A DNA stretch of 64,000 nt, taken from the NCBI GenBank assembly GCA_944322965.1, contig CALUQR010000004.1:206214-270213 (forward strand), written 5' to 3'. A program made the translations under genes and the position numbers. Below, one piece after another: positions 9,034 through 16,823 of the stretch (position 1 is its first letter; each line of letters opens with the position of its first letter). The notes beneath the pieces were generated by a model. That model was not told where the DNA came from, did no database searches, and saw only the letters and a program-made list of their open reading frames with translations. The stretch is from Vulcanimicrobiota bacterium (GTDB lineage Bacteria > Vulcanimicrobiota > Xenobia > Xenobiales > Xenobiaceae).

Positions 9034-9927
9034 TTATTTAACGGGCTGGAAGACGCGGAAGCTAGTGCCATACCCTTGGGTCATGGGGCGAATGACGTCG
9101 GAAGCTTCGCGGCCGTCGCCCAAGGAGACGCAGATGTGGCCGTGCTCTTGGCCATTGCCTCTATCCCAAACTACGATACAGCCCGCCGGCAAGTTGCGCA
9201 GGTCGGCGTCGCTAACGCCGCTGACCTCTTTGAAGTTGCCATTCTTAGCTAACTGGTCGGCCGCCATGTAGGCGCTGCCTCCCGTCAAGGTGCCGCCGCC
9301 CTGACGAGCTACGGCCTCGGCCACGTACTTATAACACCAACCGCCCGAACCGGTAGCATTAGCCGCGGCGTCTTGGGCTAAGCTCTTACCCCAGGCCGTG
9401 CCCTCTACTTGGGAGGCGTCGATACTGCCGCCCCCGCCCGAAACCCCAGAAGCGCCCGAGCTGCCGGAAGCGGAAGAGGAAGCTACGCTGGCGGTCAGGG
9501 ACGAAAGATCCATGGCCTTAGCTAAGTCGGCGTACTGCTCGGCGTACATATTGCACAGGGCCGAGATCTGCTCCTCGCTCATGCCCGGACAGAACTTCTT
9601 GAAGTACTCGGTCATCATGCTGGTGAACTGCTTAGCGGCCGGGGTAGAAGAGCTGGCGTCAGACTTGCCATACTTCTCCACTACGGATCCCAAACTGTCC
9701 ATAAAATTCAGACTGCCCCCGCCGCCCAGGTTCTTGAGCCCTTCCGTAGAGTCGGTCCCCATCACCGAAGCGGGCAGGCCATACTGCTCCGCTAGGGCGC
9801 TAATATTGGAAGTATCCATATTTAGATTGGGAGCGGAAAGATTGGGCGCAGCTCCAGAGGTCACCGACTGGGTGTTGACCCCCTGAGACTGGAGAAAATT
9901 CATAGTAACTGGCGACATACCCATCAT
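9034..9927 (-). CDS. CHAP-like peptidase with N-terminal MSPVxMNF/helical module, no signal peptide
   Basis: Start chosen at the first ATG of MMGMSPVTMNF because AGGAGGG lies 9 nt upstream; the TTG further up overlaps that site. The protein has 297 residues. Residues 1-150 form a module shared with the neighbour at 10.1 kb: MSPVTMNFLQSQG, then SxNFxDSLxSVVEKY and a nearly invariant helical block (about 90-140: PAAKQFTSMMTEYFKKF, CPGMSEEQISALCNMYAEQ). A Ser/Gly/Ala linker follows. The C-terminal 110 residues resemble CHAP/NlpC-type amidases: Cys198 in GGWCYKYVAEA, His264 in EHGHICVSLG and Asp277. There is no Sec or lipoprotein signal, so export would need another route. A very similar C-terminal domain ends the gene at 62.3 kb. 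Hydrolysis of peptidoglycan cross-links is inferred. Confidence 0.75.
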   Translation of the reverse strand: MMGMSPVTMNFLQSQGVNTQSVTSGAAPNLSAPNLNMDTSNISALAEQYGLPASVMGTDSTEGLKNLGGGGSLNFMDSLGSVVEKYGKSDASSSTPAAKQFTSMMTEYFKKFCPGMSEEQISALCNMYAEQYADLAKAMDLSSLTASVASSSASGSSGASGVSGGGGSIDASQVEGTAWGKSLAQDAAANATGSGGWCYKYVAEAVARQGGGTLTGGSAYMAADQLAKNGNFKEVSGVSDADLRNLPAGCIVVWDRGNGQEHGHICVSLGDGREASDVIRPMTQGYGTSFRVFQPVK

Positions 9928-10020
9928 AGAGAAGGCCCTCCTCAAGAGTAATAACTTATCCCTTTAATAACGACATCTAGAGAAAATGTCTAGAGTCGCT
10001 GACCTCTATTTACCAAGCAA

Positions 10021-10061
10021 TATAGGCCCGGAGAAGCGTAAGTCTACTCCCCAGGCCTATA
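10021..10061 (-). terminator. Hairpin between the two CHAP genes
   Basis: TATAGGCC and GGCCTATA arms (10021-10028, 10054-10061), with an inner GGAG/CTCC pairing, follow the stop of the upstream minus-strand gene. No clear T-run follows, so it may be an attenuator or mRNA 3' end structure. Confidence 0.4.
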
Positions 10062-10105
10062 AGCGCAGGTCTTAAAGACCTCTGAGCCTCTAGTTAGCTA
10101 GCTAA

Positions 10106-11041
10106 CTATTGGGCGGCGCAGTTGATATAGCCCATGACCGAGCCGCTACCTAAGCTGTAGCTATTCTTCTTGACGGAGTCGGAAGAGTTACCCTCGATGG
10201 TGTAAACCTTGCCATTGGCTACCTTCTCCACGATACCGATGTGGTCGGAAGTGCCGTCCGAATCCCAGTCGAAGAGGATAGCGTCGCCCGCCTGAGGGGT
10301 ATACTGGCCGCGAGCGGCCCAAATATTCTGCTCTTTGGCCCAGTTGACGATAGTGGGGCAGTAATTGACGTTAGAGCAAGAGGAGGTGTCCAGGACGCCG
10401 TGATCTTTCAACATATTCATGGCCCAGGCCGCACACCAGGGGGTGGTGGCGCAGTTAATGCCGCTCTTCTGGGTAATGGCGTTGATCTGGGAGGTGTTGC
10501 CCGTCTCCGTCATGCCCACCATGGCGTTAGCGTCCGCTAAGAGGCCATCTACGCCCTGATTGGCGCCATAGTTGCCATTATTGCTGGCTCCGGAGGCGCC
10601 GCTAGCCCCGCTAGCCCCGCTAGCGCCATTCATGCCAGCGACCAAGGAAGACATATCCATGGCCTTAGCTAAGTCGGCATACTGTTCGGCGTACATATTG
10701 CACAGAGCCGAGATCTGCTCCTCGCTCATGCCCGGACAGAACTTCTTGAAGTACTCGGTCATCATGCTGGTAAATTGCTTGGCGGCCGGGGTGGAAGAGC
10801 TAGCGTCAGACTTACTATACTTCTCCACTACAGAATCCAAACTATCCAAGAAGTTCAGACTGGGGGCCTCGCCTAAGCCCTGGGCTCCCTCACCCAGCGC
10901 CGACATATCCCCAAAAGCGCTAGTCGGCATGCCATACTGCTCGGCGATGGCGGTGAGATTCGAAGCGTCAAAGTTAAAGGCGGGAACGGCGCTGGCCCCT
11001 TGAGACTGCATAAAATTCATGTTGACTGGCGACATACCCAT
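10106..11041 (-). CDS. CHAP domain peptidase, paralogue with the same N-terminal module
   Basis: The 311-residue protein starts MGMSPVNMNFMQSQG and has an AGGAGG Shine-Dalgarno 11 nt upstream. Residues 1-135 match the 9.0-kb gene, including the block from about 77 to 129 that is almost identical in protein and close in DNA. A (GAS)n linker at 139-153 leads to a different CHAP-type domain: Cys203 in TPWCAAWAMNML, GDAILFDWDSDGTSDHIGIV with His267, and IEGNSS (Glu283/Asn285). This fits the CHAP amidase layout C-H-E/N. There is no signal peptide. The pair thus joins one N-terminal module to two different peptidase domains, which suggests the module is a targeting or secretion unit. The function of the module is unknown. 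Confidence 0.8.
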   Translation of the reverse strand: MGMSPVNMNFMQSQGASAVPAFNFDASNLTAIAEQYGMPTSAFGDMSALGEGAQGLGEAPSLNFLDSLDSVVEKYSKSDASSSTPAAKQFTSMMTEYFKKFCPGMSEEQISALCNMYAEQYADLAKAMDMSSLVAGMNGASGASGASGASGASNNGNYGANQGVDGLLADANAMVGMTETGNTSQINAITQKSGINCATTPWCAAWAMNMLKDHGVLDTSSCSNVNYCPTIVNWAKEQNIWAARGQYTPQAGDAILFDWDSDGTSDHIGIVEKVANGKVYTIEGNSSDSVKKNSYSLGSGSVMGYINCAAQ

Positions 11042-11387
11042 AGTAACTAGTTCCTCCTAAAGTGAAAGTTCATTGCTCTATATATACCCCACCCACTCCA
11101 ATAATCTAGTTGAGTAGGCCAACCTTTTAGAGATTAATTATAAAAGAATCTCTCTCCCTCCTACAGACAAAGTTCTTAAATACCATTCAATAAAGCCTGA
11201 AGAGGGAAAAATTTAGAAAAGGCTTGCTTTTTTCTGAGTATTATTGAATAATTACCCCTAAGTTGGCAGGTATAAAGATTAAAACAACAAAACCTGTCAC
11301 CACAATCGTTATCATCTACCATGTCCAAGGGGCGCTGCCCGGTGCCGTAAAATAGTGGACACCTGATTTCAGGAGGTTTTAAAGATT
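11042..11387. other. AT-rich divergent intergenic region, 346 bp
   Basis: Lies between the minus-strand CHAP gene and the plus-strand repeat lipoprotein and must hold both promoters. Toward the lipoprotein, TTGCTT (11224-11229) and AATAAT (11247-11252) are 17 bp apart. Toward the CHAP gene, TATAAT on the minus strand (11142-11137) lacks a clear -35. The local base composition is far more AT-rich than the flanking genes. No gene or RNA is seen. Confidence 0.5.
11224..11252 (+). promoter_or_regulatory. Weak candidate promoter for the repeat lipoprotein
   Basis: TTGCTT and AATAAT are separated by 17 bp. The -10 matches 5 of 6 consensus positions, the -35 only 3 of 6. The leader would be about 130 nt. 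Confidence 0.3.
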
Positions 11388-11738
11388 ATGGGTACTTTCA
11401 AGAAGCTGGCCGCTTTATTAGTCGTAGGAGCCGTAGCTTTCACTCTGTCCGCTTGCGCTAAGCAGCAGACCACCACCGAAGCCCCCGCTACCGGCGCTCC
11501 CGCCGCTACCGAGGCCGCTCCCGCCGGTGAGGCTGCCCCCGCTGGCGAGGCCGCTCCCGCTGGTGAAGCTGCTCCCGCCGGTGAAGCCGCTCCCGCCGCC
11601 GAGGCCGCTCCCGCTGGCGAAGCCGCTCCCGCCGCCGAGGCCGCTCCCGCTGGCGAAGCCGCTCCCGCCGCTGAGGCCGCTCCCGCTGCCGAAGCCGCCC
11701 CTGCCGCTGAGGCCGCTCCCGCTGAAGCTGCCAAGTAG
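11388..11738 (+). CDS. Small lipoprotein with EAAPA(G/A) hexapeptide repeats
   Basis: A 116-residue lipoprotein. The signal peptide KKLAALLVVGAVAFTLSAC ends in lipobox LSAC, with Cys23 as the predicted lipidated residue. After a Thr-rich stretch, eleven uninterrupted hexapeptides EAAPAG or EAAPAA run from residue 42 to 107, followed by EAAPA and EAAK. The repeats are acidic and extended, resembling Ala-Pro rich spacers between a membrane anchor and the cell wall or outer membrane. There is a strong AGGAGG Shine-Dalgarno at 11371 and a strong terminator follows. It is a single-gene unit. Function is unknown; a structural or lpp-like role is a guess. Confidence 0.8.
   Translation: MGTFKKLAALLVVGAVAFTLSACAKQQTTTEAPATGAPAATEAAPAGEAAPAGEAAPAGEAAPAGEAAPAAEAAPAGEAAPAAEAAPAGEAAPAAEAAPAAEAAPAAEAAPAEAAK
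11511..11723 (+). repeat. 18-bp tandem repeat inside the lipoprotein gene
   Basis: Eleven 18-bp units of the form gargccgctcccgctggc, plus one partial unit, encode EAAPA(G/A). Synonymous differences between units are few, so copy number could vary by slippage or recombination. Confidence 0.85.
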
Positions 11739-11767
11739 TTTATCCCTCTTCTAGAGGTCTAAACTAA

Positions 11768-11810
11768 AGTCTGCGCCCGCCCCCTAAGGGGGCGGGCGCA
11801 GACTCATTTT
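11768..11810 (+). terminator. Strong terminator between convergent genes
   Basis: A perfect 17-bp stem (11768-11784 with 11788-11804) has a TAA loop and is followed by CATTTT. It lies between the lipoprotein and the minus-strand membrane gene and could serve both. Confidence 0.85.
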
Positions 11811-11848
11811 ATGAGAGCCTAAAATCTAGGCCGCCTAAAGTCGCTCTC

Positions 11849-12316
11849 CTATATAAGATATAAAACGAAGCCTATTAAAGAGACGAGGCCGAAGATGACG
11901 CTCACCGCCAACAATTTAGGGAGCAAGATCTGGCGCAAGCGCTCTCTAGCTATAATCCACTCCGTAAAGTAAGTCTCGGGACCTACTAAGCGCTGAGGTC
12001 GCCCCGCTAAGACCAACCTCCAGTAGAAGAGCAAGAAGCAAGATACGACTAGGGCTATGAGGGAGCTCGAGGCGATTCCCAAATAGAGATCGCGCCAACC
12101 CTTCTCCGTCTCCAGCATAGAGGACCAAGCGAAAGCCGAAGAGCCCCAGAAAGAGTAGATTACAGCCAGAGGGGTGGCGATCCCTAAAATCATAGCCATG
12201 AGAGTGGCTAGAGACCAAAATTTAGGATTATCGAACCAGTAGAAATTATCTTCCCAGCGGCTCCAATTGAAAATCTCCTCCTGAGAAGAGTAGACCGGGC
12301 TACTAATTACGCTCAT
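11849..12316 (-). CDS. Small membrane protein of unknown function (pair member B)
   Basis: The start was set at ATG 12316 because it overlaps the upstream stop as ATGA and has GGAAGGTG just before it. This gives 155 residues. Three hydrophobic helices are visible: LATLMAMILGIATPLAVIYSF, a central SLIALVVSCFLLFYWRLVL, and a C-terminal LLAVSVIFGLVSLIGFVLYL. No known domain is recognised. Tight translational coupling to the upstream membrane gene argues that the two products form one complex. The DNA is less GC-rich than the neighbouring lipid genes. Confidence 0.65.
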   Translation of the reverse strand: MSVISSPVYSSQEEIFNWSRWEDNFYWFDNPKFWSLATLMAMILGIATPLAVIYSFWGSSAFAWSSMLETEKGWRDLYLGIASSSLIALVVSCFLLFYWRLVLAGRPQRLVGPETYFTEWIIARERLRQILLPKLLAVSVIFGLVSLIGFVLYLI

Positions 12317-12888
12317 AAGATCACCTTCCAAATTAAGAATGGTAAGAGGGCGGCCACGATCACGAAGATGACGTAAATTACCTTCAGACTAATATTACCG
12401 GCCTTCTTCCGCCTGTTCCGATCGTCAGAGCCCGCCTCGCTCTCTGCGTATAAACGGGCCCAAGCCTCCTTATCTATATATTTCTTGGTTATGTCCCCCC
12501 CATCAGTCAGGCGATATGAACTGATCATATAAGCTAAGAGCACGCTAAAGTGCGCCAATACTACCGACCCCACAGAGTCCCAGACGCTATACTCCACCGG
12601 TTCCATAGAAGTAAGAGGCTCAAGAAGGAAGAGTAAATAGAAAAAAAGAGCGACAAGTACGCTACCTACTCCAAAGGACGAGCGCCCGGGAGACTCAAGG
12701 CTCTTTTTATAGACCTCCTCAGCCTTCTTCTCCTCTTGTTCATCGTAACCGTAATCGTAGATGAGAATTCCCTTATAACGCCCGTTCTTCCACATATCGC
12801 GGACAGTCTTATAATACCCGCAGTGCGTAGGCTCCAAGGTATGGCCCGGCTCCATCTCGATAAGAGGCAAACGAAAATAATCAGCCAT
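12313..12888 (-). CDS. Small membrane protein of unknown function (pair member A)
   Basis: The 191-residue protein has a soluble N-terminus of about 85 residues with a YDYGYDEQEEKKAEEVYKKS segment. It then has hydrophobic helices near 90-110 (VLVALFFYLLFLLEPL), 120-140 (VVLAHFSVLLAYMISS) and at the C-terminus (VIYVIFVIVAALLPFLIW). An AGGAGG Shine-Dalgarno precedes the ATG. Its stop overlaps the start of the downstream membrane gene by 4 bases. No family is recognised. Higher AT content and unknown content could point to recent acquisition. Confidence 0.65.
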   Translation of the reverse strand: MADYFRLPLIEMEPGHTLEPTHCGYYKTVRDMWKNGRYKGILIYDYGYDEQEEKKAEEVYKKSLESPGRSSFGVGSVLVALFFYLLFLLEPLTSMEPVEYSVWDSVGSVVLAHFSVLLAYMISSYRLTDGGDITKKYIDKEAWARLYAESEAGSDDRNRRKKAGNISLKVIYVIFVIVAALLPFLIWKVIL

Positions 12889-12918
12889 CCCTGCGCCTCC
12901 TGGTAAGATGATATACCC

Positions 12919-13743
12919 CTATTTTCCCGCCTCGGGGGAATCCTTCCTCCACTGGCTTTGGTACCAGCTGTAGAGAGGACCGCTAACTAGATAGAGACCG
13001 GCAAAGAGATAAGCGGAACCGGGTAGAGTCAAAAAGGCCGCCGCCAAAGGCGTAAACCACGCCCAGCGCGGCAACCAATCGATCTTAGTCACTTTGGGAT
13101 AAGGGCAATGGGAGAACATCAAGAGGCCCAAAATGACCGTTAAGAGTAAGACGCCCCCCGGGGACCACTCCCACCAGGAAGGGGGAGCCATAAAGTCGGC
13201 CAGGCAAAAGATAGCGATCAGAGCGGCGGCTCCCGTGGTGGGCAGACCGTCGAAGAAGCTAGGCGGACAGAGGGAGTCGGTCTGGGCGTTATAACGCGCT
13301 AGGCGCATCCCTCCCAGACAAGTGTAGAGGAAGATTGCCCCTAGGAAGAGATAATGGATCTCGCCCTTTAAGGGGGGGAAGGAATAGCCTACCCAATCGC
13401 CCCCCTGGACTAAGGCTTGCCCTACCCCCCAAAGACCGCTCTGATAGTCGGAGGCCTGGGCTAAACTGAAGTCGCCCGCCCCTTGAGCCGCCGCCCAAGC
13501 GTAGGCCAAGACCCCGCCCGCCAAGCAGAAGCTAGCGAAGTCGGCCAACGAATCTAATTGGGCTCCAAACTCGCTGGCCACCCCCCACTTGCGCGCCAAG
13601 TAGCCGTCGCAGGCGTCGAAGCAGACGGAGGCCAAGAGGGCCCAAGCCGCCCAAAAGGGTTGGCCACAGAGGGCTAAATAGAGGCTCAAAAGGCCCAAGA
13701 ACATATTGAAGCACGTACAGAGCGTGACTAAGACGAAATACAT
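12919..13743 (-). CDS. pssA: CDP-alcohol phosphatidyltransferase, probably phosphatidylserine synthase
   Basis: Integral membrane enzyme that transfers a phosphatidyl group from CDP-diacylglycerol to an alcohol. The signature DG-x2-AR-x8-G-x3-D-x3-D is complete in DGYLARKWGVASEFGAQLDSLADF (split here as DGYLARKW and GAQLDSLADF). Later GMRLARYNAQ and FDGLPTTGAAALIA match the PssA branch, where the second motif precedes further helices. The 274 residues are largely hydrophobic with about eight helices. It closes the cdsA-dxr-rseP block, 10 bp after rseP, so CdsA would provide its substrate. Serine specificity is inferred from the FxGLPxxxAA motif. Confidence 0.85.
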   Translation of the reverse strand: MYFVLVTLCTCFNMFLGLLSLYLALCGQPFWAAWALLASVCFDACDGYLARKWGVASEFGAQLDSLADFASFCLAGGVLAYAWAAAQGAGDFSLAQASDYQSGLWGVGQALVQGGDWVGYSFPPLKGEIHYLFLGAIFLYTCLGGMRLARYNAQTDSLCPPSFFDGLPTTGAAALIAIFCLADFMAPPSWWEWSPGGVLLLTVILGLLMFSHCPYPKVTKIDWLPRWAWFTPLAAAFLTLPGSAYLFAGLYLVSGPLYSWYQSQWRKDSPEAGK

Positions 13744-13753
13744 GAGACCTCAA

Positions 13754-15583
13754 CTACTGGGTGAGGGGCACGCCCGCCCACATCCGCATAATGTCGACGT
13801 AGGTCACCAGTAAGACTAGACCTAAGAGCAGGTAGAGGCCGATATTGTGGACCAGGGCCTCGGTGCGCGGATTGAGCTCCTTACCGCATATGGCGCCTAC
13901 CAATAAGACTAAGAGCCGGGCCCCATCTAAGGCCGGGAAGGGGATAATATTGAAGGCGCCCACCGCGGCGTTAATTAAGGCCACTACGTAGAGGAACTTT
14001 CCTAAGCCGTCGCTAGAGAGCTCAAAGATCATCTGCATAATGCCCAAAGGACCAGACATTGAGGATTTGACTAAATCGGGGCTTAAGACCTTATCGGCCA
14101 ACTGTTGGATAATGATAACCGGCGCAATAATGAGCCGCCCTATGAGCACAAACGACTGCTTGAAGGCCAAACCGAAGGTGACCGGCTGGAAAGTCAAGCC
14201 CAAATCCGCCTCTTTAATGGGACCTGTCAATTGGAGGCGCACATGTTCCGAGCCTCGCAAGAGATCGAAGACTATAGGCTCGCTCCCGCCCGCCAAGCGC
14301 TGCAGAGCCTGCTGCAAGTCTTGGAGATTAGAGATGAGCGCTCCGTTAACTAAGTAGAGGTAGTCGCCGGCCTGGAAGCCCTCTCGGGCGCCCAAACTGC
14401 CGCTAGCTACGGCGGTAATGAGATTAGTCGTAGTATCGTTAAACTTAAATTCGGTCACCTGGGCGGGCATGATGCCGATCTTGCCCTCCGGACGCAGCTC
14501 TTCAGCGAACATGGCCAACTTGACCTGGCGCTTATCTTGCAGACCGTAGGCTACTTCGACCTTCTGCATCTCCCCCTGGCGCTGGGAATTCTCCTCCACT
14601 ACGCGCTCTAAGCCCTTTTGGAGCTCGGCCAAATTGTGAATAGGCTGACCGTCCAGGGAAATGACTACGTCGCCCACCTTAAATTGTTGGGTGGGACAAT
14701 CTTTACCGAAGGGACTGGTGGAGACGACCTGGGGCAAGCCCGCGTCGTTAGCCACAAAGTTGACGCCCGCCGAGGTCAAATTGGGGGTGACCTCCACTTG
14801 CAACTTCTCCTGGCCGCGACTGACCTCTAAGGAGACCGGCTGGGCGGGGTAGCGCGCAATGAGGCGCACCATATCCGTCCCCGAAACGACGGGCTGACCC
14901 TCGATCTTCTCGATGCGGTCCCCATACTCTAAGCCCGCTCGAGCCGCCGGGGAGTTATCGAAGACCTTCATCACGATGGGCAGACTCTGAGGACTGAGCT
15001 CCGCCAGACCGTAACAAGCTCCGATAATCCAGAACATGATCAAGGCGGAGATAAAATTCATCGTCACCCCGCCCACTACGGTAGCCATGCGCCCCCAGAT
15101 GCTCTTATCGTTGAAGTTACCCTCCACCTCGCGCATCGTCTTGTAAGTACCCGGCGGCAAGTAGCGCACGTGGCCCAAAACGGAACGGAACTGGTCCCGC
15201 TCCTGCTCCGGGATGCGACCCGGCTCTTGGGCTACCTTCTCTAAGGCGGCCGCCAGCTCTTGGGGGGTACCGGGGAGGGCGCTCTCCGGCAAGTAGGTAC
15301 TGACCTTCTTAAAGTCCTCCTCCGCCTCGTCGCTATCGGGCTCCTCGCCCAACATAGAGACGTAGCCCCCTAAAGGTAAGAGACAAACCGTAAACTCCGT
15401 GCCCCGCCACCAGAAGGAGAAGAGGCGCGGCCCAAAACCCAAGGAGAAGCGGGGACAGCGGATCCCCACCCGCCTAGCCATTAAGAAGTGGCCCAATTCG
15501 TGGATGGCAATAATAAAGCCAAAGGCCACGCAGACGGCGATGACGCTGGGGATATTATGGAAAATCCATTGTAAAATGGCCAA
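13754..15583 (-). CDS. rseP: RIP metalloprotease RseP/site-2 protease with three PDZ-like domains
   Basis: Intramembrane zinc protease that cleaves anti-sigma factors or signal peptides. HELGH (His28, Glu29, His32) lies in the first membrane helix, and the third zinc ligand motif NIIPFPALDGARL near residue 555 is intact. At 609 residues it is much longer than E. coli RseP (450). Extra length comes from an insert after the first helix (about 75-145, Glu/Asp/Pro-rich) and from three PDZ-like units: VFDNSPAARAGLEYGDRIEK, TQQFKVGDVVISLDGQPI and AREGFQAGDYLYLVNGALI. The TTG start is supported by a GGAGGA Shine-Dalgarno 8 nt upstream. It sits between dxr and pssA in an operon-like row. Confidence 0.93.
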   Translation of the reverse strand: MAILQWIFHNIPSVIAVCVAFGFIIAIHELGHFLMARRVGIRCPRFSLGFGPRLFSFWWRGTEFTVCLLPLGGYVSMLGEEPDSDEAEEDFKKVSTYLPESALPGTPQELAAALEKVAQEPGRIPEQERDQFRSVLGHVRYLPPGTYKTMREVEGNFNDKSIWGRMATVVGGVTMNFISALIMFWIIGACYGLAELSPQSLPIVMKVFDNSPAARAGLEYGDRIEKIEGQPVVSGTDMVRLIARYPAQPVSLEVSRGQEKLQVEVTPNLTSAGVNFVANDAGLPQVVSTSPFGKDCPTQQFKVGDVVISLDGQPIHNLAELQKGLERVVEENSQRQGEMQKVEVAYGLQDKRQVKLAMFAEELRPEGKIGIMPAQVTEFKFNDTTTNLITAVASGSLGAREGFQAGDYLYLVNGALISNLQDLQQALQRLAGGSEPIVFDLLRGSEHVRLQLTGPIKEADLGLTFQPVTFGLAFKQSFVLIGRLIIAPVIIIQQLADKVLSPDLVKSSMSGPLGIMQMIFELSSDGLGKFLYVVALINAAVGAFNIIPFPALDGARLLVLLVGAICGKELNPRTEALVHNIGLYLLLGLVLLVTYVDIMRMWAGVPLTQ

Positions 15584-15598
15584 ACTAAACTTCCTCCC

Positions 15599-16774
15599 TT
15601 AATGGCTGGCGGCGATCCGGTAGTCGGCTACGAAGGTGCGAGCTAACTCCCTAGTCTGGGCGTCGACCCGCTCCAAGTCGGCCAAGGTGGGCTGAGCAAT
15701 AAGCGTATGGGCCTCCATAGCCCGCCCGATAATATCGGCAATAGCGGGGAAATAGATCTCGCCTTGCAAGAAGCTAGCTACGGCCACTTCGTTGGCGGCG
15801 TTGACTACGCAAGGCATGGTCCCCCCTTGGCGCCCGGCTTGGAAGGCGTAACCTAAGCAGGGGAAATCGTCCCAGCGCGGCTGCTCAAAGGTCAGCTGCG
15901 CGCACTTCTCTATGGTCAATTTCTCCCAGGCGTGGGGCAAGCGCTCCGGCCAGCCCAGAGCGTACTGGATGGGGGTGCGCATATCGGGCAGGCCCACTTG
16001 GGCTAAGATGGAGCCGTCAATAAATTCGACCATCGAGTGCACGATGCTCTGGGGGTGAACCCAAACCTCGATCTGCTCTAAGCTGGCCCCGAAGAGGTGC
16101 ATAGCCTCTAAGACCTCAAAGCCCTTATTCATTAAGGTAGCCGAGTCGATGGTAATCTTAGCCCCCATATTCCAGGTGGGATGTTGCAGGGCTTGGGCGG
16201 CCGTCATCCGCCCCAACTCCTCTTTAGGGCGCTTCCTAAAGGGGCCGCCCGAAGCGGTGAGCAAGATCCGCTGCAGAGTCTTGGCCGGCTGCCCCTCCAA
16301 ACATTGGAAGATGGCCGAATGTTCAGAGTCGACGGGCAGTAAGGGTACGCCCTTAGTCTGCGCTAACTTGGTGACCAACTCGCCCCCCACTACTAAGGTC
16401 TCCTTATTGGCCAAAGCGATAGGCTTGCCTTGCTCTAAAGCGGCCAGGGTAGGTTTTAAGCCCGCCACCCCCACTAAAGCGGAGAGGACTATATCTTGAT
16501 CCGCTTGGGAGGCGGCCTCCAAGACCCCTTGGGGGCCGGCTAAGATCTCTACGGGTACCCCCGTCAAGGCCTCGCGCAACTGGGGCAAGTACTCTTCCTC
16601 TTCTAAGGCGATGAGGCGCGGGCGGAATTTCCTAGTCTGCTGGGCCAAAAGCTCCCAAGAGCGGCGCGCTACCAAGACTCCCGCTTTAAAGCGCTCTGGA
16701 AAAGCTTCGATAACGTCTAAAGTTTGGGTTCCGATCGAGCCGGTCGATCCTAAGAGAGATACACTTTTGAGCAT
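15599..16774 (-). CDS. dxr: 1-deoxy-D-xylulose 5-phosphate reductoisomerase
   Basis: Second enzyme of the MEP isoprenoid pathway, converting DXP to MEP with NADPH and a divalent metal. The N-terminus KSVSLLGSTGSIGTQTLDVI is the NADPH-binding signature. VDSEHSAIFQCLEG carries metal and substrate ligands, LTASGGPFR is the substrate loop, and ATLMNKGFEVLEAMHLF and GLPDMRTPIQYALGWP are family motifs. At 391 residues it has normal length. It is followed 15 bp downstream by rseP, the common bacterial order cdsA-dxr-rseP, though uppS and frr are absent here. Isoprenoid made by this pathway could feed the squalene/phytoene synthase at 19 kb. Confidence 0.97.
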   Translation of the reverse strand: MLKSVSLLGSTGSIGTQTLDVIEAFPERFKAGVLVARRSWELLAQQTRKFRPRLIALEEEEYLPQLREALTGVPVEILAGPQGVLEAASQADQDIVLSALVGVAGLKPTLAALEQGKPIALANKETLVVGGELVTKLAQTKGVPLLPVDSEHSAIFQCLEGQPAKTLQRILLTASGGPFRKRPKEELGRMTAAQALQHPTWNMGAKITIDSATLMNKGFEVLEAMHLFGASLEQIEVWVHPQSIVHSMVEFIDGSILAQVGLPDMRTPIQYALGWPERLPHAWEKLTIEKCAQLTFEQPRWDDFPCLGYAFQAGRQGGTMPCVVNAANEVAVASFLQGEIYFPAIADIIGRAMEAHTLIAQPTLADLERVDAQTRELARTFVADYRIAASH

Positions 16775-16823
16775 AGATTATTCTGACTCCTCAGCGAAAT
16801 AAAGCCCTCAACTTGCAGGGACT

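Noticed and set aside
11369..11734. Ala/Gly-rich minus-strand frame opposite the repeat lipoprotein
   Set aside because: Produced by the 18-bp repeat on the other strand; the plus-strand gene has a lipobox and a strong Shine-Dalgarno.
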